64,000 nucleotides of DNA, taken from NCBI RefSeq assembly GCF_009827635.1, contig NZ_WTYW01000001.1, positions 452,001 to 516,000 on the forward strand. The letters run 5' to 3'. Both the position numbers and the translations under genes were made by a program. Shown here piece by piece: positions 1 to 8,340 of the stretch; position 1 is the first letter of the stretch; each line of letters begins with the position of its first letter. The DNA is from Parapontixanthobacter aurantiacus. GTDB taxonomy: Bacteria > Pseudomonadota > Alphaproteobacteria > Sphingomonadales > Sphingomonadaceae. Below the pieces are notes generated by a model. The model was given only the letters and a program-made list of their open reading frames with translations. It was not told where the DNA came from and did not search any database.

Positions 1-29
1 GCCCGCGACGCGTTGCATTGGCCATCGGG

Positions 30-173
30 CTAGTCGCCAGCCGGTTCACGAGAGCAGTGTCCCTCAGAAATCTGAATTATCGCTCGTCCCTCGGTCCGTT
101 TATTAGCAATCCCACCCTCTAAATCGCGATAGTTAATCCTCTCCTTCACTTGCGCGAAAGTCAAAGTAGTCAT
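30..173 (-). CDS. Possible small ORF of 47 residues coupled to the upstream membrane protein
   Basis: This frame starts with an ATG whose ATGA overlaps the stop of the 169-residue gene upstream, and ends at a TAG at 30-32. A GGAGGA stretch about 10 bases before the ATG could serve as ribosome binding site. The product is short and polar, with no membrane segment and no domain I recognise. The overlap arrangement is like that of genuine coupled genes elsewhere in this window, but the frame is short and the region is AT-richer than its surroundings, so it may be chance. Confidence 0.3.
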   Translation of the reverse strand: MTTLTFAQVKERINYRDLEGGIANKRTEGRAIIQISEGHCSREPAGD

Positions 174-679
174 TGCCCCAAATTCCTCCATGGCACCAGC
201 TCAGATTGAATGTCACGACAGCTTACTTGACGGGATAGCTCAAACAAGCCTTGCCCTTCAAAGAAGCAAATTTTACCATTGGAATTAAAGTATTTTTGTA
301 TTTCATACCGAGCAGGATAGAAACCTACCCTTCTGCCCTCACTGAAACATGACCTTGTAAATTCATTGAAGTCTTCAATCCAGATCAAACATTCTTCACC
401 ATTATCCCGGAAAATTACATAAAGCTCGCTGGCATTCGAGGTGACACCTGTAATGCGGTAAATAGGACCGTCGCTCGGTGTGAAGAAGTCCGCCTGCACG
501 GCCCGGTAGGCGTAGCCGGGAATAAACTGAACAGCTTCCCGCCAATCCGAAGGGGACTTCGCGTATTGAAGAGCCAAGGCGGGAAAGTAGGTTGCGAAGA
601 TCAGCACCAGGATCGCGTAGAACGCGGCTAACCCAGCCAGCGTGCTCGCCAGCAGCCGTTTCACCTTGAGTTTTCGCAT
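170..679 (-). CDS. Unknown membrane-anchored protein
   Basis: I do not recognise this 169-residue protein. Residues 1-9 are strongly basic and are followed by one hydrophobic segment at about 10-36, so it is probably inserted in the inner membrane with the rest in the periplasm. The soluble part has two or three cysteines (around 97, 111 and 137) and alternates aromatic and charged residues, as in a small beta-rich domain. Codon use is less GC-biased than in the following genes, which suggests recent acquisition or weak selection. It is divergent from ktrB, with 76 bases between their starts. Confidence 0.6.
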   Translation of the reverse strand: MRKLKVKRLLASTLAGLAAFYAILVLIFATYFPALALQYAKSPSDWREAVQFIPGYAYRAVQADFFTPSDGPIYRITGVTSNASELYVIFRDNGEECLIWIEDFNEFTRSCFSEGRRVGFYPARYEIQKYFNSNGKICFFEGQGLFELSRQVSCRDIQSELVPWRNLGQ

Positions 680-755
680 GACGTGTAAACCTCATCTGTC
701 CGTCGCATCTTCTTGTCATCTTGCTATGTCGCCGCAACGGTAGCAATGGAGCGAA

Positions 756-2084
756 ATGCGAGGGCTCCGCGATCCGATCCGCCTCATTCCCGTGCTCTTC
801 CTGTGCGCGATCGTCGTGGGTACGATCCTTCTCAGCCTGCCCTTCGCCACGACCTCCGGCGTCCATGCGCCGTTTCTGACAGCCCTGTTCACGGCCACTT
901 CGGCGGTCGCGGTGACCGGCCTCATCGTGGTCGACACGCCGACCTACTGGTCCGTTTTCGGGCAGGTATCGATCCTGCTGATGTTCCAGATCGGCGGCTT
1001 TGGAATAATGACGGCCGCAACGCTCTTCGGTCTCATGGTTGGCCGAGGCGTGGGTCTGCGCGAACGAATGGCGACTCAGGTAGAGCGAAATCGGCTGGAA
1101 ACAGGCGATGCCGCCTCCGTCCTGCGCCTGATCTTCGCGGTCACGCTCACGGTCGAAGCGCTCGTCGCGATCATCCTCGCGGCGCGTTTAATGCTCGCTT
1201 ACGATATGCCGGCAGGCAACGCCTTGTGGCACGGCGTCTTCCATTCCGTTAGCGCTTTCAACAATGCGGGCTTTTCGGTCAATTCCGACAGCCTTATCGG
1301 CTACCAGACCGATGTCTACATCCTCGGTCCGATCATGTTCACAGTTGTCCTCACGGCGCTCGGTTTCCCGGTCCTGCAGGACATTCGGACCACGAGGCTG
1401 CGTTGGCGCCGCTGGACGCTTCACACGAAGGTCACCGTTGCGGGAACCGTCGCACTGCTGCTGGTGGGATTCCTCTCGATCCTCGCGTCGGAGTGGTACA
1501 ATCCGGGCACGCTCGGTCCCATGGATGTCGGCGGCAAGGTGCTGAATGCGTCCTTCCACTCCGTCATGCCGCGCACTGCCGGCTTCAACAGCCTCGATGT
1601 CAGCGCATTTCACGACGAAACGCTGATGGTAAACTTCATTCTGATGTTCGTCGGCGGCGGGAGCGCCGGGACCGCGGGCGGCATCAAGGTGACGACCTTC
1701 TTCGTCTTGTTCGCGATCGTGTTGTCCGAAGTGCTCGGGCGGCGCGATGCCGGTCTGTTCGGGCGCCGGTTCGGCAAGGAGATCGAGCGGCAGGCGCTAT
1801 CGGTGACCGTCCTGTCCGCAAGCCTGATTTTCGTGGCGACCACTTACATCGCGTCGATCAGTCCGCTTCCGCTCGACGATATCCTGTTCGAATGCATCTC
1901 GGCATTCTCGACCGTCGGGCTTTCGACGGGGATCACCGCGGACCTGCCGCCGAGCGCGCAGCTCGTCATCGCGGCCCTCATGTTCATCGGCAGGGTCGGA
2001 ACCATCACCGTGGCTACCGCGCTTGCTCTGGGCGGGCGCGAGCGGCCCTACCGTTATCCCGAGGAGAGCCCGATTGTCGGATAG
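756..2084 (+). CDS. ktrB: TrkH/KtrB-family potassium transporter membrane subunit
   Basis: This is the ion-conducting inner-membrane subunit of a Ktr/Trk-type potassium (possibly sodium-coupled) uptake system. The 442-residue length fits KtrB better than the longer TrkH. Four repeated membrane-pore-membrane units are visible, with filter-like motifs VTGLI (about residues 53-57), NNAGFS (about 170), RTAGFN (about 272) and STVGLS (about 387), each with the conserved glycine. The long glycine-rich segment near residue 300, GGGSAGTAGG, is the gating loop typical of this superfamily. The stop overlaps the start of the gene for the cytosolic RCK subunit by 11 bases, so the two are translated as a pair. 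Family assignment is secure; the coupling ion is inferred. Confidence 0.93.
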   Translation: MRGLRDPIRLIPVLFLCAIVVGTILLSLPFATTSGVHAPFLTALFTATSAVAVTGLIVVDTPTYWSVFGQVSILLMFQIGGFGIMTAATLFGLMVGRGVGLRERMATQVERNRLETGDAASVLRLIFAVTLTVEALVAIILAARLMLAYDMPAGNALWHGVFHSVSAFNNAGFSVNSDSLIGYQTDVYILGPIMFTVVLTALGFPVLQDIRTTRLRWRRWTLHTKVTVAGTVALLLVGFLSILASEWYNPGTLGPMDVGGKVLNASFHSVMPRTAGFNSLDVSAFHDETLMVNFILMFVGGGSAGTAGGIKVTTFFVLFAIVLSEVLGRRDAGLFGRRFGKEIERQALSVTVLSASLIFVATTYIASISPLPLDDILFECISAFSTVGLSTGITADLPPSAQLVIAALMFIGRVGTITVATALALGGRERPYRYPEESPIVG

Positions 2085-2733
2085 AAAGCGCAAACCCATT
2101 CTCGTTATCGGACTGGGAAGGTTCGGAGCGGCCGTCGCGCTGACGCTGGAACGGATGGGACATGACGTGCTCGGGGTGGACGTCGATGCCCGGCTGGTCC
2201 AGGAATTTGCGCCGCAACTGACCAAGACGGTCGAAGCCGACTGCACCGAGGCGACCACCCTGCAAAGGCTCGGCGCGACCGATTTCGATGCGGCGGTGGT
2301 TGCCATCGGAACCGACATAGAAGCGAGCGTGCTGACCGTCCTCGCGCTGTCGGATCTCGGCCTAAACAATATCTGGGCCAAGGCGACGACCCAGAGCCAC
2401 GCGCGTATACTCGAGCGGACGGGGGCAGGGCACGTCGTCTTTCCCGAGCAGCGCATGGGCGAACGCGTGGCGCATCTTTTGAACGAGCGGCTGCTCGACT
2501 TCATCTCCTTCGGCAACGAGTTCGCCATCGCGCGTCTTGAGGCGCCCGAAGCGATCCTGGGTCTTCCCCTCGTCACCAGCCGATGCCGGGAAAAATACGG
2601 CGTGACCGTCGTGGGCGTGAAACGGGAAGGGCAGGATTTTCTCCATGCGATCCCGGATACGATCATCTTTCCCAAGGACGAGCTCGTCGTGTCAGGGAAG
2701 ATCGCCGACATCGAGCGGTTCTCCTCGATCTGA
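2074..2733 (+). CDS. ktrA: RCK-domain regulatory subunit of potassium uptake (KtrA/TrkA-like)
   Basis: This is the cytosolic nucleotide-binding partner of the KtrB channel. The N-terminal Rossmann motif GLGRFG lies close to the start and is followed by the acidic VDVD that ends strand beta-2; a smaller RCK_C domain follows from about residue 140. With one RCK_N and one RCK_C the 219-residue protein is KtrA-sized, whereas TrkA is a double-length fusion. I chose the TTG at 2074 because GAGGAG lies 7 bases upstream and the frame then overlaps the ktrB stop; an earlier in-frame TTG at 2023 would add a non-conserved leader. It is expected to gate KtrB in response to ATP/ADP or NAD(H). Confidence 0.9.
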   Translation: MSDRKRKPILVIGLGRFGAAVALTLERMGHDVLGVDVDARLVQEFAPQLTKTVEADCTEATTLQRLGATDFDAAVVAIGTDIEASVLTVLALSDLGLNNIWAKATTQSHARILERTGAGHVVFPEQRMGERVAHLLNERLLDFISFGNEFAIARLEAPEAILGLPLVTSRCREKYGVTVVGVKREGQDFLHAIPDTIIFPKDELVVSGKIADIERFSSI

Positions 2734-2846
2734 TACGAGTTCCGTTCGCGTTCGGTCCTGCAATGAAGGGTACCGCCCGCTCGTCATGCGCAAGGCCATA
2801 GGCAGAGAATTTTGAACTTTCAGCCTTGTCGTTCTTTGGGAACGGT

Positions 2847-4088
2847 ATGGCGACCAATCAGATTACGCAGTCCTCCTCTCCGTCCCAAGCCGAACTGAAA
2901 CGCACCATAGGTCCCTCGGTCCTGAAGCTTTATGGTCTCGGGACGGTCGTGGGAGCCGGAATTTACGTCGTCATCGGGGAGATCATTGGTCTTGCCGGGG
3001 CGCTCGCGCCGCTCGCATTCCTGATGGCGGCACTGGCGGCGGCGTTCACCGCGCTATCCTATGCCGAACTCGCTACCCGCGTTCCCGAAAGCGGGGGAAG
3101 CGCCTCCTTCGTTTCGGCAGGTTTCGGGTCGCGGGCGCTGACGGGGCTCGCAGGCTGGGGCATCGTCGCGACGGGCGTCGTCTCCGCTGCGACCATCGTC
3201 ACGGGTTTCGTCGGCTATTCCAATGTATTCGTGACCATCTCGAAATGGTGGTCGGTCCCGATCCTAACCGCAATGTTGACGTTCTTCGCAGTCGTGGGCA
3301 TCCGGCAGTCGTCCTGGTTCATGGCCTTGACGACGATCGCAGGCGTCGCGGGTCTGCTATGGGTCATCGGCCACGGCTGGAGCGATCTGGGCAGCTATCC
3401 CGATCAGTTTCTCGCTGCCTGGAATGCGCCGGAGACGAGCTTAGCGGGCGCCGTGATCCCCGCTGGTTTCCTCGCATTCTACGCCTATATCGGGTTCGAG
3501 GACCTCGTGACTCTTTCCGAGGAAGCGAAGGATCAGGACACCGCGATGCCGCGCGCGATCTGGTTCACCCTGATCGCTTCGCTGCTTCTTTACCTCGTCG
3601 TATCCGCCGTGACGGTGAGCGTTTTGTCGATGGACACAGTGGCGCAAAGCCGTGCGCCGCTCGTCGATCTGGTTCGCGAAAAGGGGTCGAGCGGCTATGT
3701 CCTCGGAGCGGTCAGCCTCGCGATGATCGTCAACGGCGCAATGGCGCAGATCGTGATGGCGCCGCGGGTCCTTCACGATCTCGGGCGACGGAGGGACGCA
3801 GCGCCGAGCTGGCTCGCCAAAGTCAATTCCAAGACCGGCACGCCGGTTGCAGCGACCCTGCTGTGCGGCCTGATCGTGACCGGCCTCGCGCTGTTCTTCC
3901 CGACCGAGCAGCTGGCAAGCTGGACGAGTTACATCATCCTTGCCGTCTTCGCTGCGGCAAACCTCGCACTCGTGCGCCTGAAACTCGCGGAGGAGGGCGG
4001 AGAGCCCGCCTATGAAGTGCCGCTCTTCGTTCCGGTCGCAGGGGTGATCGTTTCCCTCGGTCTCATCCTGGGCGAGATCATGCTGTAG
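2847..4088 (+). CDS. APC-family amino acid permease
   Basis: This inner-membrane transporter belongs to the amino acid-polyamine-organocation superfamily. After a short cytoplasmic tail it begins TM1 with the family motif GLGTVVGAGIYVVIGE (about residues 30-45), whose unwound GAGIY stretch binds substrate. About twelve hydrophobic segments follow in 413 residues, and GFEDLV in the middle matches the TM6 region of APC permeases. The ATG at 2847 is preceded by TTGGGA; a TTG seven codons earlier is the alternative start. It follows ktrA by about 110 bases, in which I see no clear terminator, so it could be cotranscribed. The substrate cannot be read from the sequence. Confidence 0.88.
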   Translation: MATNQITQSSSPSQAELKRTIGPSVLKLYGLGTVVGAGIYVVIGEIIGLAGALAPLAFLMAALAAAFTALSYAELATRVPESGGSASFVSAGFGSRALTGLAGWGIVATGVVSAATIVTGFVGYSNVFVTISKWWSVPILTAMLTFFAVVGIRQSSWFMALTTIAGVAGLLWVIGHGWSDLGSYPDQFLAAWNAPETSLAGAVIPAGFLAFYAYIGFEDLVTLSEEAKDQDTAMPRAIWFTLIASLLLYLVVSAVTVSVLSMDTVAQSRAPLVDLVREKGSSGYVLGAVSLAMIVNGAMAQIVMAPRVLHDLGRRRDAAPSWLAKVNSKTGTPVAATLLCGLIVTGLALFFPTEQLASWTSYIILAVFAAANLALVRLKLAEEGGEPAYEVPLFVPVAGVIVSLGLILGEIML

Positions 4089-4101
4089 GGCTGGACCTGC
4101 G

Positions 4102-4668
4102 TCAGGGAAGGGCGGCGGGATCGACGAGCACGCCGTCGATCGGGATGACGACGCCGTTGCTTCCGGCGACCGCTTCGCCCGCCAGCCGTGCGCTCTGGCC
4201 CGCTTCGTTGCTGACGACTATGTCATTGCCTTCCGAGCGGAAGGAGAGCGTTCCAGCGCCGAAGCTGGCGACCTCGACCGTGCCGTCATTGGCGTTGAGC
4301 GCCTCGCGAATGGCCTCGGGCGTCAGTGCGCCCGGCAGCATGTGTTCGCGCAGGATTGCGGCCATCAGCGCGCCTTGCTCCTCGCCTTGCAGCGCGTCGC
4401 GCGCATCCGTCCCCAGCGCCTCGAAGGCGGCGTCGGACGGGGCGAGCACCGTATAGCTCGCTTCGCCTTCCAGCACGCCGACCAGCCCGGTCTCTTCGAA
4501 CGCGCCGGCGGTGGTGGAGAGCGTGCCGGCATCGGCGAGAACTTCGGCGAGTGTTTCGTCGCCTGGCTCCGCGCCTGCGGCGGTCGCTTCTCCGGCGTCG
4601 TTACCGCAGGATACAAGGCCAAGGGCAAGAACGGCCGCCAGCGCGGCCTTCGCGACAGTTTTCGTCAT
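4102..4668 (-). CDS. Fasciclin (FAS1) domain lipoprotein
   Basis: The 188-residue product starts with a lipoprotein signal peptide ending in the lipobox LVSC (cysteine near residue 21), followed by a short Gly/Ala/Glu linker and a single FAS1 domain. The FAS1 fold is recognised from YTVLAPSDAAFEAL and, near the end, the GVVIPIDGVLVDP stretch that resembles the H2 box. FAS1 domains are usually adhesion or protein-protein interaction modules at the cell surface. The start at 4668 has AGGAG seven bases upstream, overlapping the stop of the preceding Gly/Asn-rich secreted protein, so both probably belong to one transcript and act in the envelope. Confidence 0.9.
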   Translation of the reverse strand: MTKTVAKAALAAVLALGLVSCGNDAGEATAAGAEPGDETLAEVLADAGTLSTTAGAFEETGLVGVLEGEASYTVLAPSDAAFEALGTDARDALQGEEQGALMAAILREHMLPGALTPEAIREALNANDGTVEVASFGAGTLSFRSEGNDIVVSNEAGQSARLAGEAVAGSNGVVIPIDGVLVDPAALP

Positions 4669-4679
4669 CGCAGCGCTCC

Positions 4680-5771
4680 TCAAAGGACCAGATCGATGAC
4701 GGCGGCGATCAGCGAGGTCGTCGGATCGACCTGGTAGATGCGCCCGTCGGCATAGCGATAACGCGCATCGGGCGTATCATAATAGCGGTCGCGATAGCCG
4801 TAGGGGACGTTGTAGACGTCGTATCCCGCCGGCATCGGACGGCCAACCTCGAACTGGTCACCGGTCAGAAGGGCGGCGATGCCGCCAATGGCCGAGGTTT
4901 GGGGATCGACGCGATAAAGGACGTTGTCGGCATAGCGATAGCCGCGCGGATCGCCCAATCCGTAATAGCTTGAATAATAGTCCGGGACGGGCCGCGGCTC
5001 ATAATAGGACGGCCAGATGTTGCCGATACCGAGCGCCCCGCCGAGCAGCGGGAGATAGCCAAGCAGCGAGTCGCCGCGATAGCGCAGCAGATAGCCGTCA
5101 TTATAATAGTAATCCCCCCGGTCCGCGCCCCACAGGCCGAAAAAATCGGGTTCGTAGCTGCGATAGCGCTGCTTCGCCTGACCCGGCGGCAGGCAGCCAT
5201 TTCGTTTTTGAGCAAGGCCCGGCGGGCACCCGTCGATCAGCCGCGGGCCGGTGTCGTAGAGTTCGCTCAGGCCGAAATATGTGCCACCGCTCGAATAGTT
5301 GCCCGATCCGTTGCGAGAGCCATTGCCTCTCAGCCCTGCGTTACGATTGCCGGAATTGCCGTTCGAGAAATTGCCGTTCGCACCGTTGCCGGCATTGCGG
5401 CCGTTGCCGCCGACGCCGGAGTTGCCGTTTCCATTCCCGTTCGAGCGCCCGGCATTTGCGGACCCGTTGCCGCGTTCGACCCGTGCGGGCGGTCCGCCCC
5501 GGTCGTTCGCGCCGTTTCCGTTTCCGTTACCCCGGAGATTCGTCTCCGAGCCGCCGCGATTGCCGCGATCGGCATTGCCGTTTGCGTTACCACGCTCGCC
5601 AGCACTGCCGTTCCCCGGATTGCCACGTGCGGCGCTTTCAGCTGAGCCTCCACCGCCGCTCCTGCCGTTACCGTTGCCGTTGCCCTGACCTTGCGCGAAG
5701 GCTGGCGGAACGGCGACCAGCGCAAGCATGGCCGCGCTCGCGGCGAGAACATTTCTGATACGTTGCGGCAT
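4680..5771 (-). CDS. Secreted Gly/Asn-rich repeat protein with duplicated C-terminal motif
   Basis: The 363-residue protein begins with a Sec signal peptide (cleavage after about residue 26, AFAQ). Residues about 27-150 are low-complexity Gly-Asn-Arg-Ser, built of short NGNGN and RGN units, and the tail is Tyr/Asp-rich. Near the C terminus a unit is repeated: YRYADNVLYRVDPQTSAI and then YRYADGRIYQVDPTTSLI, both followed by a hydrophobic run. RcnB-like envelope proteins in related bacteria share the Tyr/Asp-rich tail, but I do not assign that function. The start at 5771 has GGGAGAG upstream; an upstream open extension lacks signal-peptide character. The product is periplasmic or surface-exposed by inference. 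Confidence 0.8.
   Translation of the reverse strand: MPQRIRNVLAASAAMLALVAVPPAFAQGQGNGNGNGRSGGGGSAESAARGNPGNGSAGERGNANGNADRGNRGGSETNLRGNGNGNGANDRGGPPARVERGNGSANAGRSNGNGNGNSGVGGNGRNAGNGANGNFSNGNSGNRNAGLRGNGSRNGSGNYSSGGTYFGLSELYDTGPRLIDGCPPGLAQKRNGCLPPGQAKQRYRSYEPDFFGLWGADRGDYYYNDGYLLRYRGDSLLGYLPLLGGALGIGNIWPSYYEPRPVPDYYSSYYGLGDPRGYRYADNVLYRVDPQTSAIGGIAALLTGDQFEVGRPMPAGYDVYNVPYGYRDRYYDTPDARYRYADGRIYQVDPTTSLIAAVIDLVL
5290..5690 (-). repeat. Low-complexity repeat tract coding for Gly/Asn-rich segment
   Basis: On the plus strand this stretch is dominated by short variations of CCGTTGCCG and CGTTGCC. Read on the coding strand these give Asn-Gly and Arg-Gly-Asn units. The units are imperfect and vary in length, unlike a CRISPR array or a clean tandem repeat, and lie entirely within the secreted-protein gene. 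Such tracts are prone to slippage and length change between strains. Confidence 0.75.
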
Positions 5772-5847
5772 CGAACTCTCCCTCTTTGGCGGGAGAAACG
5801 GCGTATCTGGCATCGCGTTCCTGCAAGCGGCTCGCGAATGCTGGTCG

Positions 5848-6309
5848 TCAGTCCTTGCGCACGTCCTTGGCGACTCCGTCGAGGACGCCGTTGACGAATT
5901 TCGCCTCGCGGTCGTCGAAGAATGCCTTGGCGACGTCGACATACTCGCTGATGACGGCGGCCTTCGGCACATCGGCGCGGGCAATCAGTTCGTAGGTCCC
6001 CGCGCGCAGGATCTGCAGCATCGTCTTGTCGAGCCGCGCCAGCGTCCAGCCCTCGCGCAGGCGCGCCATCAGCGCCTCGTCGATCTCCTCCCGCCGGGCA
6101 AGCCCGCCCGCGACCAGATCGTCGAAGAAATCGACCTCGGCGTCGGCATATTGCTCGTCCTCGATTTCCTTTCCGAGGCGGTGCTGATGAAATTCGTCGA
6201 GCAGCCGAGCTTGTGGCGTTCCCTCCATCTGGTGCTGGTAAAGCGCTTGCACGGCGGCGAGGCGCGCGGCGGAACGGGCGGTCGAGCGGGGATTGGCGGG
6301 TCGGTTCAT
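5848..6309 (-). CDS. nusB: Transcription antitermination factor NusB
   Basis: NusB binds boxA RNA with NusE (S10) and supports processive transcription of rRNA operons. The 153-residue, mostly helical protein has the family features: ARLAAVQALYQHQ in the first helix after a basic N terminus, the central LARLDKTMLQILRAGTYEL, and VISEYVDVAKAFFDDREAKFVNGVLD near the C terminus, which carries the conserved FVNGVLD signature. It is seven bases downstream of the hisD stop, so it is cotranscribed with hisG-hisD. The length is normal for the family and I see nothing missing. Confidence 0.95.
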   Translation of the reverse strand: MNRPANPRSTARSAARLAAVQALYQHQMEGTPQARLLDEFHQHRLGKEIEDEQYADAEVDFFDDLVAGGLARREEIDEALMARLREGWTLARLDKTMLQILRAGTYELIARADVPKAAVISEYVDVAKAFFDDREAKFVNGVLDGVAKDVRKD

Positions 6310-6316
6310 AGGGGCG

Positions 6317-7606
6317 TTACTTCAGTCTCAGGGCGACGGAGCGGGCGTGGGCGGGAAGCCCTTCCGCTTCGGCAAGAGCGACGGCGGCAGGGCCGATGGC
6401 GGCAAGGCCGTCCGGCGAAGCGGACAGGAAACTCGTGCGCTTCATGAAATCGAGGACCGACAGCCCGCTGGCGAAGCGCGCGCGCCGTCCGGTCGGCAGG
6501 ACGTGATTGGGCCCGGCTACGTAGTCGCCGACCGCTTCGGGTGTCATGCGGCCGAGAAAGACGCTGCCGGCATGGCGCAGCTTGGCGAAGAGAGGATCGG
6601 GCTCGGCAACCGCCAGTTCGACGTGTTCGGCGGCGAGCCGGTCGGCGAGGGCGGCGGCTTCCTCCAGCGTGTCGACCACGATGACGACGCCATTATCGTT
6701 CCAGCTCTGCGCCGCAGCCTCGCGGGTCGCGAGATCGCGCAGTTGCAGTTCGACCGCATCCGTCACCTGCAGCGCGAAAGGAGCGTCATCGGTGATGAGG
6801 ATGGATTGCGAGGTCGGGTCGTGCTCTGCCTGGCTGAGCAGGTCGGCGGCGATCCATCTCGGGTCGTTGTCGGCATCGGCGATGACGAGTATCTCGGAAG
6901 GCCCGGCAACCATGTCGATCCCGACGACACCGAACATTTGTCGCTTCGCTTCCGCGACCCAGGCGTTGCCCGGCCCTGTGACGACATCGACCCGCGCAAT
7001 CCGGTCCGTTCCATAGGCGAGCGCACCGATCGCCTGCGCGCCGCCGACCCGCCAGATCTCGTCGACCTTGGCGATATGCGCGGCAGCAAGAACCAGCGGA
7101 TTAGCCTCGCCATTCGGGGTCGGAGTGACGACGGCAAGGCGCTCGACGCCCGCGACCTTTGCCGGGATAGCGTTCATCAGCAGGGAAGAGGGGTAGGCTG
7201 CGCGGCCTCCCGGTACATAGAGACCCGCCGCCTCCACCGCGTTCCAGCGCGCGCCGAGGCGCATTCCCGCGGCATCGGTATAGTCGCGATCCTCGGGCAA
7301 TTGTGCTCCGTGGTAGGAGCGGATGCGATCCGCCGCGAGTTCGAGTGCGTCGCGCAGTTCGGGATCGAGGTCGCGATAGGCTGCTTCGCACTCTTTGCGC
7401 GAAATCCGCCAGTCGGCCTCGTCACTCAGCCGGTGCTTGTCGAAGCGCATCGTATATTCGACCAGCGCCCTGTCGCCGCGGTTGCGGACGTCGTCGAGGA
7501 TGGCGGCGACATCGCGGGAGACATCGACATCGCTCGTCCGGCGATCGTCCACGATCGCTGCGAACCGCCGTTCGAAATCGGCCTCGCTCGTCGCCAGCCG
7601 CTGCAT
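6317..7606 (-). CDS. hisD: Histidinol dehydrogenase
   Basis: HisD catalyses the last two NAD-dependent oxidations of histidine biosynthesis, from histidinol to histidine, using a zinc ion. The 429-residue protein is of usual size. Visible family blocks include GLYVPGGRAAYPSSLLM, VDVVTGPGNAWVAEAKR, GVVGIDMVAGPSEIL, LLSQAEHDPTSQ (zinc/substrate region), AEHVELAV and GPNHVLPT, which contain the catalytic His and Glu residues. The ATG overlaps the hisG stop by one base (TGATG), so translation is coupled to HisG. Only hisG and hisD of the pathway are present here. Confidence 0.97.
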   Translation of the reverse strand: MQRLATSEADFERRFAAIVDDRRTSDVDVSRDVAAILDDVRNRGDRALVEYTMRFDKHRLSDEADWRISRKECEAAYRDLDPELRDALELAADRIRSYHGAQLPEDRDYTDAAGMRLGARWNAVEAAGLYVPGGRAAYPSSLLMNAIPAKVAGVERLAVVTPTPNGEANPLVLAAAHIAKVDEIWRVGGAQAIGALAYGTDRIARVDVVTGPGNAWVAEAKRQMFGVVGIDMVAGPSEILVIADADNDPRWIAADLLSQAEHDPTSQSILITDDAPFALQVTDAVELQLRDLATREAAAQSWNDNGVVIVVDTLEEAAALADRLAAEHVELAVAEPDPLFAKLRHAGSVFLGRMTPEAVGDYVAGPNHVLPTGRRARFASGLSVLDFMKRTSFLSASPDGLAAIGPAAVALAEAEGLPAHARSVALRLK

Positions 7607-8265
7607 CAGGCGGCCTTGTCCGCCGCTGCGCGCGTCGCCCGGAAAGCTTCCACCAGTTCGGCGATGCGCGCATCGGTCTTGAGCGCCGCGCGGTTGACGA
7701 TCAGGCGCGCGGTGATGTCCATGATATGCGCGGTTTCGACGAGGCCGTTGGTCTTCAGCGTCTGCCCGGTGGAGACGAGATCGACGATCCGCGAAGCGAG
7801 CCCTAGGGAGGGAGCAATCTCCATCGCTCCGTTCAGCTTGACGCATTCGGCCTGGATGCCGCGCGCCTCGAAATGACGGCGGGTGATGTTGGGGTATTTC
7901 GTCGCGATGCGCAGGTGGCTCACCCGGTCGGTCACCGCGATGCCGTCCGCGGGTTCGGCAACCGCGAGGTGGCAGTGACCGATTTGCAGATCGACCGGGG
8001 CGTAGAGATCGGAATAGGCGAATTCCTCCACCACGTCGGACCCTACGATGCCGATCTGCGCGGCACCATGCGCGACGAAGGTTGCGACGTCGAATGCGCG
8101 CACCCTGATAAGGGCCATGTCCTCGCGCGTCGTCGCGAAGGTCAGTGATCGGTTGGACTTGTCGTGGAAGGCATCTTCCGGCACGACGCCGGCGGCCGCC
8201 ATTACGGGCAGCGCCTCGTCGAGAATCCGCCCCTTGGGGACGGCGAAGGTCAGCGGGCTCGGCAT
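7606..8265 (-). CDS. hisG: ATP phosphoribosyltransferase, short form
   Basis: HisG condenses ATP and PRPP, the first committed step of histidine synthesis. From the ATG at 8265 the protein is 219 residues, the short form that lacks the C-terminal ACT-like regulatory domain; known short forms need the HisRS-like partner HisZ for activity and feedback control. Family motifs are [13 protein letters not shown] at the start, [10 protein letters not shown], and [18 protein letters not shown], which holds the PRPP-binding loop. No hisZ is present in this window. It heads a hisG-hisD-nusB run and is divergent from the DUF2332 gene. Confidence 0.96.
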   Translation of the reverse strand: MPSPLTFAVPKGRILDEALPVMAAAGVVPEDAFHDKSNRSLTFATTREDMALIRVRAFDVATFVAHGAAQIGIVGSDVVEEFAYSDLYAPVDLQIGHCHLAVAEPADGIAVTDRVSHLRIATKYPNITRRHFEARGIQAECVKLNGAMEIAPSLGLASRIVDLVSTGQTLKTNGLVETAHIMDITARLIVNRAALKTDARIAELVEAFRATRAAADKAA

Positions 8266-8340
8266 GATGCAGCGCGAGATAGGGGGAGCCTGCGCAAAGG
8301 GCAATCGGTAATGGGTTCGCGAAAGGCACGAGGACATGCG

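Noticed and set aside
5290-5690. Possible CRISPR-like array
   Set aside because: The repeats are short, imperfect, without unique spacers, and are translated as Gly/Asn units of a secreted protein.
6293-7876. 527-codon plus-strand open frame opposite hisD
   Set aside because: Shadow of hisD; hisD has complete motifs and operon context, the opposite frame has none.
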